From assembly GCA_009786045.1 (NCBI GenBank), contig WQTY01000025.1:1-11996 (forward strand): a stretch of 11,996 nt of DNA. Direction: 5' to 3'. Of the stretch, positions 5,882 to 11,996 are shown piece after piece (positions within the stretch are counted from its first letter, which is position 1; every line of letters starts with the position of its first letter). Made by a program: the position numbers and the translations under genes. The notes below the pieces were generated by a model. That model worked only from the letters and a program-made list of their open reading frames with translations. It was not told the origin of the DNA and did no database searches. Source of the DNA: Pseudomonadota bacterium (GTDB taxonomy: Bacteria; Myxococcota_A; Bradymonadia; UBA4248).

Positions 5882-7663
5882 TCAATCCAACCCCAGCTGA
5901 TCCCGCGTGAAATAGGAAGCCTCTGCCGTATCGTAACGCAGATCCCGGCGCGGCTCAAAATACACAAGCGGCGCCTCCCAACCATCTCCTAAGCCAAAGA
6001 ACTTCGACAAACGCCGCGATATCGACACAAGATGGCCAAAATCAGCCGCATACGGCGTTTCAATAAAACCAAGCCTGAATGCCGTTTCTCTTACCTTGGG
6101 CAAGGGCACCACACCAGCACTCTCCCAATCCTCGCACGACAAAACACCCAACGCCCCAAGCTCGCGCACCAGCCATAATACCTCATAAGTCAGCTGAAAC
6201 TGCCCCACATGCTGCCATAACCCCGCCACCACATCGGACACGCTCGGCGCCGCCAGGATACCCTCCACCCCCTCACAGCCAAGCCGCAACAAACCACGGC
6301 GAATGATCAGCAAAAAGTGCAGGTTGCTGAAATCATCTGCCCGCTGACCGAGACCGCCATCCAAAAGCTCCGACAAAATGTCATCCACATTCCGGGACGA
6401 GCGCAGCAAATTCGAATAAAACCCCATCTGGTCAAACATTGCAAACGATTGACCGCCCCGGCTCGTATTGAGCCGCCCGCAGTAGCGAAACAGCTGGAGC
6501 GCCAAAGCCGACAACCGGAAAAGGCCAAACAGCGCATCCTCCTTAAAAGTCTCAGCCTCAAACCCATAATCCGAAGCCGTCAGCACTCGCCCCCCGGGGC
6601 GCATCCGCCACCAGGACTGAACCGCTCGAAGATTCTCCGACACCAGCATCTCATCAAGTCGAAGCTGGCCAATTTGAATCGAAGCAGCACTCCCAACCTC
6701 CCCCTCCTCGTCCTCGGCTTCCTCAGCGTCCGCCGACAAAAATGCCTCTTGCACGAGCAAAAGCGGCGTTTCCTCCGAACGCGGCACCAATGGCTGAACA
6801 TATACCTCAACGCGCGACGCAGACACCCGCACAGCCCCCGCACCCACGTCCGATGCCATCGCAGCCCTCACATGCGGCGCAGCCGAAACCTCATGGCCAA
6901 AACTCTCCGCCCGCTCTCGATGGCCGCCAGGCACGGCGTCCGGCAACACGCTCAAAGGCTTTGAAACACCTGCGTCTTGCGCTTCGACGACATCACCGGC
7001 AGCCTCGTCGTCATCCAAAGACTCCCCGGCATCATCATCGTCTTTGTCCCCCTCGTCGACGTCGTCGTCGTCATCGTCGTCATCGTCATCATCGCCATCT
7101 CCCCCCTCGGCATCCAGCAAATCATCAATGTCGATAAACTTGATGATCTTATCCATCGCCTCCTTGCCAAGATCACTCAATCCCCAGCGAATCCCCACCA
7201 TCCTGATGTGCTCACTGGCCTCCAGCCAAAGCATCCAATAGCGAAAATCCACCAGCGTCAAATACGTTCCCGGATACACATAACTCGTCAAATACCGGTA
7301 CATCTCATTCGTCGAATGCAGACGCTCACCAATCGCATCCATCACGTACTTCATCAGGATTTGATTCTTCGCGGTCAAATACCGGTACAAATGCCGCTTC
7401 CTGTCCTCCGGATCGATGATCTTCAACAGCTGCGTCAAAAAATCGCCCGCCTTGATGTGCTTGTCCTGACTCGCATCAATGCCCAGGAACGCAAGAAGCG
7501 TCTCGTGGCGTTCCTTATCAAAAAAATCATGCTCCCTGAAAAAACGCTTCAACGCCTTTGCGTCGGGCTTCTCCTTGACGATGAAATTTGCAACCAAGCC
7601 CAGCTTTGGCAACAACTCATTCGCAGAACATCCAGCTAAAACCGCATAATTCACTTCTTGCAT
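5882..7663 (-). CDS. Orphan 593-aa protein with poly-Asp linker
   Basis: Not recognised; no function assigned. Residues 1-185 form a helical N-terminal domain rich in aromatic and charged residues (for example FFREHDFFDKER 41-52, RYWMLWLEASEH 141-152). Residues 186-330 are an acidic, disordered linker containing 11 consecutive Asp (191-201; codons at 7061-7093 are a GAC/GAT mix, so not a pure microsatellite) and further DDDD clusters. Residues 331-593 form a second mostly helical domain with a Leu-rich core. No signal peptide or membrane helix is seen, so it is probably cytoplasmic. The start at ATG 7663 has only a weak G-rich RBS (GGGGG, 8 nt upstream). It shares the folded-domain/acidic-linker/folded-domain style of the 777-aa protein encoded next, which hints at a common process. 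Confidence 0.85.
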   Translation of the reverse strand: MQEVNYAVLAGCSANELLPKLGLVANFIVKEKPDAKALKRFFREHDFFDKERHETLLAFLGIDASQDKHIKAGDFLTQLLKIIDPEDRKRHLYRYLTAKNQILMKYVMDAIGERLHSTNEMYRYLTSYVYPGTYLTLVDFRYWMLWLEASEHIRMVGIRWGLSDLGKEAMDKIIKFIDIDDLLDAEGGDGDDDDDDDDDDDVDEGDKDDDDAGESLDDDEAAGDVVEAQDAGVSKPLSVLPDAVPGGHRERAESFGHEVSAAPHVRAAMASDVGAGAVRVSASRVEVYVQPLVPRSEETPLLLVQEAFLSADAEEAEDEEGEVGSAASIQIGQLRLDEMLVSENLRAVQSWWRMRPGGRVLTASDYGFEAETFKEDALFGLFRLSALALQLFRYCGRLNTSRGGQSFAMFDQMGFYSNLLRSSRNVDDILSELLDGGLGQRADDFSNLHFLLIIRRGLLRLGCEGVEGILAAPSVSDVVAGLWQHVGQFQLTYEVLWLVRELGALGVLSCEDWESAGVVPLPKVRETAFRLGFIETPYAADFGHLVSISRRLSKFFGLGDGWEAPLVYFEPRRDLRYDTAEASYFTRDQLGLD

Positions 7664-7836
7664 AAATGAAGCCCCCAGGACAAGGCTGCCGTACGACGAC
7701 AGAGGTTAAACATGTCGGCAGCAGTTTACACTCACCGAATGCCTTTCCGCAAGGCCTCTCGAATCATGACAGCCCAACAATGTACCCCGTGTGCTGTCGG
7801 CTTCTGAATTTTCTTCGGATTAATGTTGTCGGATGT

Positions 7837-7906
7837 CGCGCTCTATTTGCGTGCCCGCAAATACGAGCGCGGCGCAGGCTATCTGGCACGCCAGATACGC
7901 CTGCGC
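7837..7906. repeat. Two abutting hairpins of identical design
   Basis: Hairpin A (7837-7871): CGCGCTC then TATTTGCG, loop TGCC, CGCAAATA, an unpaired C, GAGCGCG. Hairpin B (7872-7906): GCGCAGGC then TATCTGG, loop CACG, CCAGATA, an unpaired C, GCCTGCGC. Both have a 7-8 bp GC-rich lower stem, a TAT/ATA block, a four-base loop and one bulged C at the same place, while the stem sequences differ. They touch without a spacer. They begin 9 nt beyond the lepB stop codon. On the minus strand no U-tract follows, so an intrinsic terminator is not well supported; transcript-end protection, or a palindromic repeat pair related to REP elements, are alternatives. Confidence 0.65.
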
Positions 7907-7915
7907 ACATTTTAT

Positions 7916-9010
7916 TTAATAAATCCGCGTAAACATGCGATCCCAACGAAGCCCCTGGCTCCCGCTCGACCACCAGATAATCTGTGCCCGCCCCTTGATG
8001 TTGCGCACCGGCACCTGTCCCCAGCAGCGAGAATCCGATGAGTTGTCGCGATTGTCCCCCATCACAAACACATGCCCCGGTGCTACCGTCACCGGGCCAA
8101 AACGGCTCATGGGCATGTTGTGCGTGATCGTCGTATAGGTCGCGTTGCCATGCGTCTCCCGATTCCATTGCTCACGATGGCGCGCCCCTGAATAAAACAT
8201 GTCGCTCACCTCACGCTCATAGAACACGTGATGGGCAATGGGCTCACCATTGACATGCACGTTCTGCTCTATGACCTCAATGACGTCCCCCTCCACACCG
8301 ATTATCCGCTTGATATAGTCCTTCTCCTGCGATGTCGATTCGGGCAGCATGCAGCCAGAGTTCGTCCGCGCAAGATGCTCTCTTGCTTCCTTCTGTGGGA
8401 ATGCAAACACCACAACATCGCCATGCTGAGGGTTGCCAAAACGAACGATGTAGTCATTCAAAAAGGGCAATCGAATCCCATAGCTCAGCTTTGTCACAAA
8501 TAACTGGTCACCATCCAGGAGCGTCGGTACCATCGAACGCGTTGGAATCATGAACGGTTCCACAAAAAAAGTCCGCAAAATCAAAGCAAAAAGCAGCGCA
8601 AAAACGAGGCTCTCAATGATCTCCTGGACACTCGACTTCTTTGCAAACCGAAGGCGCGTCTGGACGAGACTCTTAACTTCTTCATAGGCGCCGGCATCCA
8701 CCCCCTGCGGATGCTTCAGCGATGAACCCAGCAAGTCAATAGCATGCGCCGCATGCGTGCGGGCATTTTCCGGCAGCTTGCGCCGCGCAGAAGCAAAAAG
8801 CTTGCGCGCCTCCCGATACAGCCGCTTTGCCTCTCGCCGAAAAGCCACAGACGGCTCACGCTTCACCAGACTTTCCGATGGCTCACCAGCATCTGATCCT
8901 CGCCCGGACACTGCTTCCTCCGGGCTGCTCAGCGCATCTTCTAAACACGGCGCATTCTCGCCCCCAGCCAAACCGCCCGCAGCGCCGACATTTTCTTTCT
9001 CGTTATCCAA
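7916..9010 (-). CDS. lepB: Signal peptidase I
   Basis: Inner-membrane serine/lysine-dyad peptidase that cleaves signal peptides from exported preproteins on the periplasmic side. In the 364-aa product a membrane helix spans about 131-149 and is followed by box B with nucleophile Ser159 (PTRSMVPTLLDGD). The general base is Lys234 (DYIKRIIGVEGD), and box E GDNRDNSSDSR occupies 318-328. Only one clear membrane helix is present. Residues 1-125 form a charged, probably cytoplasmic extension rich in Ala, Arg and Glu that is longer than in typical single-TM signal peptidases. The start is TTG 9010, supported by GGGAG 8 nt upstream; no ATG is available before the catalytic region. It lies 50 nt after the FHA gene and is probably cotranscribed with it. 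Two hairpins follow the stop codon. Confidence 0.96.
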   Translation of the reverse strand: MDNEKENVGAAGGLAGGENAPCLEDALSSPEEAVSGRGSDAGEPSESLVKREPSVAFRREAKRLYREARKLFASARRKLPENARTHAAHAIDLLGSSLKHPQGVDAGAYEEVKSLVQTRLRFAKKSSVQEIIESLVFALLFALILRTFFVEPFMIPTRSMVPTLLDGDQLFVTKLSYGIRLPFLNDYIVRFGNPQHGDVVVFAFPQKEAREHLARTNSGCMLPESTSQEKDYIKRIIGVEGDVIEVIEQNVHVNGEPIAHHVFYEREVSDMFYSGARHREQWNRETHGNATYTTITHNMPMSRFGPVTVAPGHVFVMGDNRDNSSDSRCWGQVPVRNIKGRAQIIWWSSGSQGLRWDRMFTRIY

Positions 9011-9060
9011 CTCGTAAGCTCCCTTTCGAAACCATCCATTCCCAAGTCTTCGCGCGCTTG

Positions 9061-10071
9061 CTACATGATATCCGGCGACTCAATGCGGAAAAGCTGCTGG
9101 CCAAGGAAAATGAGATCACCATGAAAAAGCTTCGTCTTTCGGACCAGCTTCGTCCACGTCCCATTCGATGAATTCAAATCCAAAAGGTAGTAATGACCGT
9201 CCTCACGGGGATATATCTGCGCATGGCGCCCGCTCATGAACCGATCCTTGTTAAAGACGATATCCCCCGTCTCACGGCCAAAAACAGCACCGCCCTCAGA
9301 CAGGCAATACACGTTCTGCGTAATATTCCCTATCCCAATCTGAACAAGCTTAAAATCGCCGCCGCTGGGCGGCGACCCGATATAGCGCGTGCCGTCCACA
9401 AAACGCGCCTTGTTCGAAACCACCTGCTCAAAACGCTCAAAACGCAACAGCTGGCGGCCCGCCAGGAAACAATCCCCGGGCGACAAACGAACCTCCCCGC
9501 GCGTCCGGAGAAACGTCCCGTTGAGGCTATCCAAATCCTCAATATAAAGATTCATGTCCTCGACCAGCAAACGCACATGACGCGGCGATAAAAAAGCATC
9601 CGTCGGAAAACGGGAATCACCCGAACGGCCCAATACCGTTTCCGTAAACTTCAACGGAATGCGAACACCATCCGAGCTGTCTTCGTTGATCGAAATCAGC
9701 GCAACATCCATGTCAATGCTGCGCACCTCGACGGGCGCAAACGTACGCCTGGACGTATAATTCCCCAGATATGCAGCACAAAACCCACAGTATTTGTTGT
9801 TGCGGGGACACACGGCACCGCAGCTGCGACAATGCACCTCATTGTCACCCGCGGACTCAGAATAAAACACATTCGATACACTGGAATCCGAAAAGGCATC
9901 CGGGCTGCCCCCCCCCACCGAGGTCGAGGCAAAATCAGGACGACCCGTCTCGCCAGGCCCTATCTGTGAAGCCGACTCATCCTTTCCCAATATCTCAAGC
10001 AGTGCCGCCGTCAGAAGATCGTCATTGCCGCCGTCGCCATTCCTATTACCGATCCCAGACATCCCTCTCAT
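9061..10071 (-). CDS. Zinc-ribbon protein with two FHA domains
   Basis: Cytoplasmic phosphothreonine-reader protein of 336 aa. Residues 1-75 are low-complexity. A zinc ribbon follows, with C81-x2-C84 and C95-x2-C98 as probable ligands plus an extra Cys88. FHA domain 1 (about 125-212) has the GR148-149 turn, S162-PRH165 and SLNGT (182-186). FHA domain 2 (about 242-332) has FGRE (264-267), S280-GRH283 and NSSNGT (300-305). The phosphopeptide-contact residues (Arg, Ser, Asn) are kept in both, so both domains could bind. ATG 10071 is preferred because GGGGAGG lies 9 nt upstream; ATG 10062 is possible. FHA proteins usually act with Ser/Thr kinases, and one is encoded at 954-2591, though not in the same operon. 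The 50-nt gap to lepB suggests cotranscription. Confidence 0.93.
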   Translation of the reverse strand: MRGMSGIGNRNGDGGNDDLLTAALLEILGKDESASQIGPGETGRPDFASTSVGGGSPDAFSDSSVSNVFYSESAGDNEVHCRSCGAVCPRNNKYCGFCAAYLGNYTSRRTFAPVEVRSIDMDVALISINEDSSDGVRIPLKFTETVLGRSGDSRFPTDAFLSPRHVRLLVEDMNLYIEDLDSLNGTFLRTRGEVRLSPGDCFLAGRQLLRFERFEQVVSNKARFVDGTRYIGSPPSGGDFKLVQIGIGNITQNVYCLSEGGAVFGRETGDIVFNKDRFMSGRHAQIYPREDGHYYLLDLNSSNGTWTKLVRKTKLFHGDLIFLGQQLFRIESPDIM

Positions 10072-10233
10072 CCTCTAAAACCTCCCCATGCTCATGCACG
10101 CTGCCTGCACATAGAGAGAAATGGATACGCCCACATCAACAAACGGGAAATTATGCCCAGCACGGCAAAGCCACGCGCTTTACACGGCAAAACACCGCAC
10201 ACCTCACAAGCTTCGCCTCAACAACAGATGAAA
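10072..10233. other. Gap between the ncRNA candidate and the FHA gene
   Basis: No gene, tRNA or repeat is seen here on either strand. It should hold the promoter of the FHA-lepB pair, but no convincing -35/-10 pair could be picked out; a TTGATG with TCTATG at 18 nt spacing on the minus strand is too weak to call. Confidence 0.4.
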
Positions 10234-10420
10234 ACCGCCCGCAATGCCGTTTACACCGATAACGTTAAACACCCTGACAATCAGGTGGGCTCCGTGAATA
10301 GAGGGCACAAGGATCCTGGACTCGCAGGCGTGCTCGTCGCTCCCCCAGGGACAGATCCCTTATTTAACGTCCATAGGAGTTTAAACATGGTCGGCGTGCC
10401 TCGTACACCGCAGGCGGCAC
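10234..10420 (-). ncRNA. ssrS: Structured RNA, probable 6S RNA (ssrS)
   Basis: The 187-nt segment folds as a long rod when read on the minus strand. The ends close through CCGCCTGCGGTGT (10405-10417) with GCATTGCGGGCGG (10235-10247), 13 bp including four G-U pairs. Those pairs would be A-C mismatches on the plus strand, which fixes the strand. An inner stem pairs AAGGGAT and CCTGG with CCAGGATCCTT (10309-10319), and ACGTTAAAT (10362-10370) can pair with GTTTAACGT (10262-10270). A small 3'-side hairpin, CACCTGA/TCAGGGTG (10271-10288), recalls the one in the 3' bubble strand of proteobacterial 6S. UUUU follows the closing stem. 6S RNA binds sigma-70 RNA polymerase as an open-promoter mimic in stationary phase. 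Length, rod shape, large asymmetric bubble and isolated location fit; identity by sequence is from memory and unverified. Confidence 0.55.
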
Positions 10421-10424
10421 TCTT

Positions 10425-10452
10425 CATTTACCACATTTTGGCAGACGCGCAA
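10425..10452 (-). promoter_or_regulatory. Possible promoter of the ncRNA
   Basis: On the minus strand TTGCGC (10447-10452), a 16-nt spacer and TAAATG (10425-10430) would place the transcription start near 10418, coinciding with the 5' end of the closing stem. The match to the sigma-70 consensus is weak; the position is what makes it credible. Confidence 0.35.
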
Positions 10453-10482
10453 GCCATTCAGAAAAAAGCTTCCCACAAACGC

Positions 10483-10513
10483 AAAAAAGGCACCCTCATT
10501 TCAAAAGTGCCTT
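10483..10513 (-). terminator. Rho-independent terminator after rplS
   Basis: On the minus strand AAGGCAC, a 13-nt loop, GTGCCTT and a run of T (six in a row including the stem end) follow the rplS stop by about 40 nt. It ends the rimM-trmD-rplS transcript before the ncRNA candidate. Confidence 0.85.
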
Positions 10514-10552
10514 CCAATGCTTCACATAACGACAAACGACGCTCAAACGCAC

Positions 10553-10948
10553 CTACGCGTCCGCACCATCCGACGCCACAGGAACCACAAACGCTTTACG
10601 GGTACGCACCGTCTTAAGGCGCGCTGCCTTCCCGCGCAAATCACGCAGATAATAAAGTTTCGCGCGGCGAACATTGCCAAGCACCGTCACTTCTATCTTC
10701 GCAATCCGGGGGCTGTGAACAGGGAACGTTCGCTCAACGCCAACACCGTACGAAATCTTGCGAACCGTAAACGTCTCGCGCGAACTCCCGCCGCTTCGGC
10801 GAATGACGGCACCCTCAAACACCTGAACGCGCTCTTTGTCGCCTTCTTTAATATTGACATGAACACGAACCGTATCACCAGGACGAAAATCCGGGATATC
10901 CGTGCGCAGCTGCTTTTTCTCAATCGCTGTAATAATCGGGCAAGTCAT
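10553..10948 (-). CDS. rplS: 50S ribosomal protein L19
   Basis: Ribosomal protein at the 30S-50S interface, 131 aa including a slightly long C-terminal tail. Family hallmarks visible: the N-terminal helix, [20 protein letters not shown] (17-36), [11 protein letters not shown] (39-49), [22 protein letters not shown] (55-76), [10 protein letters not shown] and the [18 protein letters not shown] box (94-111). The ATG at 10948 is preceded by GGAG with 8 nt spacing. It lies 70 nt after trmD in the conserved rimM-trmD-rplS order and is followed by a terminator. Confidence 0.99.
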   Translation of the reverse strand: MTCPIITAIEKKQLRTDIPDFRPGDTVRVHVNIKEGDKERVQVFEGAVIRRSGGSSRETFTVRKISYGVGVERTFPVHSPRIAKIEVTVLGNVRRAKLYYLRDLRGKAARLKTVRTRKAFVVPVASDGADA

Positions 10949-11018
10949 GATCTAGTCTCCTACATGATGCAAATCGTCCGCGGCGAGCTTTTTGCACCCA
11001 CCGCGCTAAGAAGTCAAA

Positions 11019-11831
11019 TTATTTTTCCCTGTCAGGCGTTTTTTGCCCGTCTGAACTGCTCACGCCATGATTCCCATGGCGGCGGCGTACCTTTGGTGGC
11101 GCAGGCTCCAGCCCGGTCCACACACGCTCCTGCAGCGAAAGCGTTGGCAAAAGCTGCTCAAATAATTCAGGACGGCGCTCCCGCGTTCGCTCAATCGACT
11201 GGCAACGCCGCCACCGCGCAACCTCCCCGTGGTGCCCACCCAGAAGAACGGACGGCACAGCCTCACCCCGAAAACAGGCAGGACGCGTGTATTGCGGGTA
11301 CTCCAGCCATCCTTCCGAAAAACTCTCCTCCACTGCCGACGCCTCATTGCCCAGTACACCAGGCCACAGACGACACACAGCATCGCCAACAACCAGCGCT
11401 GCCAGCTCTCCCCCCGTCAACACATAATCCCCAATCGTCATTTCCTCATCCACATACCCGCTCACCCGCTCGTCCACCCCCTCATAATGCCCACACACGA
11501 GGATCAACGCCTCCGTCTCTCTGCTCAGGCGCCTGGCATGCTGCTGCGAAAATACCGCCCCCTGAGGCGTCATCAGCACCACGCGCCCACCCTGACAACG
11601 CGAACGCGCTGACTCAATCGCTGCCACCATCGGCTCCGGCTTCATCACCAAACCTGCCCCGCCGCCATATGGCGCATCATCCACACGACGATGCCTGTCC
11701 AAGCTGAAATCCCGTATCTGAACGACCGAATAATCCAACACACCGCGCGCCACCGCACGGCCCATGATCGAACACCCCATGGCAGCTTCGAAGTACTCTG
11801 GAAACAGCGATACAAAACAAATATGTCTCAT
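11019..11831 (-). CDS. trmD: tRNA (guanine-37-N1)-methyltransferase
   Basis: SAM-dependent SPOUT methyltransferase that makes m1G37 in tRNAs and prevents +1 frameshifting. The start at ATG 11831 gives the typical N-terminus MRHICFVSLFPEYF and 270 aa; the longer frame from 11888 would overlap rimM. Visible motifs: DDAPYGGGAGLVMKPEP, the knot segment GHYEGVDERV, and GDYVLTGGELAALVVGDAVCRLWPGVLGN, with Arg154 at the catalytic position. SFSEGWLEYPQYTRP and the C-terminal RRPELF follow. The residue aligned with the catalytic Asp169 of well-studied TrmD is Glu (EESF instead of EDSF). About 25-30 extra basic residues extend the C-terminus. GGGGAG lies 13 nt upstream inside the end of rimM, a long spacing. 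Confidence 0.98.
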   Translation of the reverse strand: MRHICFVSLFPEYFEAAMGCSIMGRAVARGVLDYSVVQIRDFSLDRHRRVDDAPYGGGAGLVMKPEPMVAAIESARSRCQGGRVVLMTPQGAVFSQQHARRLSRETEALILVCGHYEGVDERVSGYVDEEMTIGDYVLTGGELAALVVGDAVCRLWPGVLGNEASAVEESFSEGWLEYPQYTRPACFRGEAVPSVLLGGHHGEVARWRRCQSIERTRERRPELFEQLLPTLSLQERVWTGLEPAPPKVRRRHGNHGVSSSDGQKTPDREK

Positions 11832-11841
11832 CGCTACGTGA

Positions 11842-11996
11842 CTACTCCCCATAAATGGCATCAATCTGCGCCATCCACTCCCCGTCAACCATGATCACGC
11901 CCCGCTCCACATCCACCTCACCCACATGGGCCGCCACAAACGGTATACACCCCTGCCCGCCGCCACGACGTGCATAATACAGCAAATCATGACCGC
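11842..11996 (-). CDS. rimM: Ribosome maturation factor RimM, C-terminal part
   Basis: Only the last 50 residues are in the window; the 5' part lies beyond the right edge. The frame reads GHDLLYYARRGGGQG, then CIPFVAAHVGEVDVERG, then VIMVDGEW and ends at TAG 11842-11844. This is the PRC-barrel end of RimM (HDLL, IPFV, VDxExG, I-V-D), a 30S assembly factor acting with S19. It precedes trmD by 10 nt in the canonical order. The frame is too short and open-ended to appear as a complete ORF. Confidence 0.9.
   Translation of the reverse strand, partial: GHDLLYYARRGGGQGCIPFVAAHVGEVDVERGVIMVDGEWMAQIDAIYGE

Noticed and set aside
7044..7105. GTC/ATC triplet run, considered as a microsatellite or array
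   Set aside because: It codes for the poly-Asp tract in frame with mixed GAC and GAT codons; there are no spacers, so it is neither CRISPR nor a pure triplet repeat.
7837..7906. Twin hairpins as an integron attC site or a tRNA
   Set aside because: No GTTRRRY/RYYYAAC ends are seen, and the fold lacks tRNA arms and a T-loop motif.
7872..7906. Hairpin B as a lepB intrinsic terminator
   Set aside because: No U-tract follows it on the minus strand; the A/T-rich segment is on the wrong side.
7764..8168. 134-codon minus-strand frame over the lepB end
   Set aside because: Overlaps the catalytic C-terminal part of lepB in another frame and has no recognisable domain.
10234..10420. Segment as a riboswitch, tmRNA, SRP RNA or RNase P RNA
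   Set aside because: None of the core motifs of these RNAs could be found, and a terminator-like U-tract separates it from the next gene by about 160 nt.
10517..11707. 396-codon plus-strand frame
   Set aside because: It runs antisense across both rplS and trmD, which are certain genes, and its product has no recognisable domain.
11832..11888. Upstream start for trmD at 11888
   Set aside because: It would overlap rimM and add 19 residues before the canonical TrmD N-terminus.

Overview
All supportable genes lie on the minus strand, so transcription runs from right to left. The high-coordinate end carries the C-terminus of rimM, then trmD and rplS, in the canonical bacterial ribosome-maturation order. 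The rest is accessory: a Hanks-type Ser/Thr kinase, a tandem-FHA protein with a zinc ribbon, a type I signal peptidase with a long N-terminal extension, a Cys-rich lipoprotein, two large orphan proteins with long acidic, disordered linkers, and an RNase HI with an extra N-terminal region. Kinase/FHA signalling, lipoproteins and acidic low-complexity linkers suggest a Gram-negative of the former Deltaproteobacteria (Myxococcota or Bradymonadales-like). That placement is inference from gene style, not from a marker phylogeny.

Layout in transcription order. (1) rimM (partial, 11842-11996), trmD (11019-11831) and rplS (10553-10948), closed by a clear Rho-independent terminator (10483-10513). (2) A 481-nt stretch without protein genes. 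It holds a foldable RNA of about 187 nt (10234-10420) with a GU-rich closing stem that is only well paired on the minus strand, a 3' U-tract and a promoter-like sequence at the right distance; its best fit is 6S RNA (ssrS). (3) A zinc-ribbon/tandem-FHA protein (9061-10071) and lepB (7916-9010, TTG start), 50 nt apart. (4) A 252-nt gap with two abutting hairpins of the same design (7837-7906). (5) An orphan 593-aa protein with an 11-Asp run (5882-7663). (6) A 203-nt gap with a perfect 15-bp inverted repeat that looks like a dispersed repeat (5728-5763). (7) An orphan 777-aa protein (3345-5678). (8) A tight cluster: lipoprotein (2618-3214), tail-anchored Ser/Thr kinase (954-2591), RNase HI (198-935) and a 53-aa protein with 11 cysteines and one membrane helix (24-185).

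How they may work together: the kinase has no extracytoplasmic sensor domain but has two copies of a DLSxxNT-type motif in its linker, and an FHA protein is encoded in the same window, so a phosphothreonine relay is plausible. The lipoprotein just upstream of the kinase has paired CX3C motifs suited to disulfides, and the last gene of the cluster is a Cys-rich small membrane protein. A redox- or metal-linked envelope function is conceivable but not demonstrated. The closest things to something undescribed are the tiny Cys-rich membrane protein, the twin hairpins with a conserved bulge, and the two orphan proteins.
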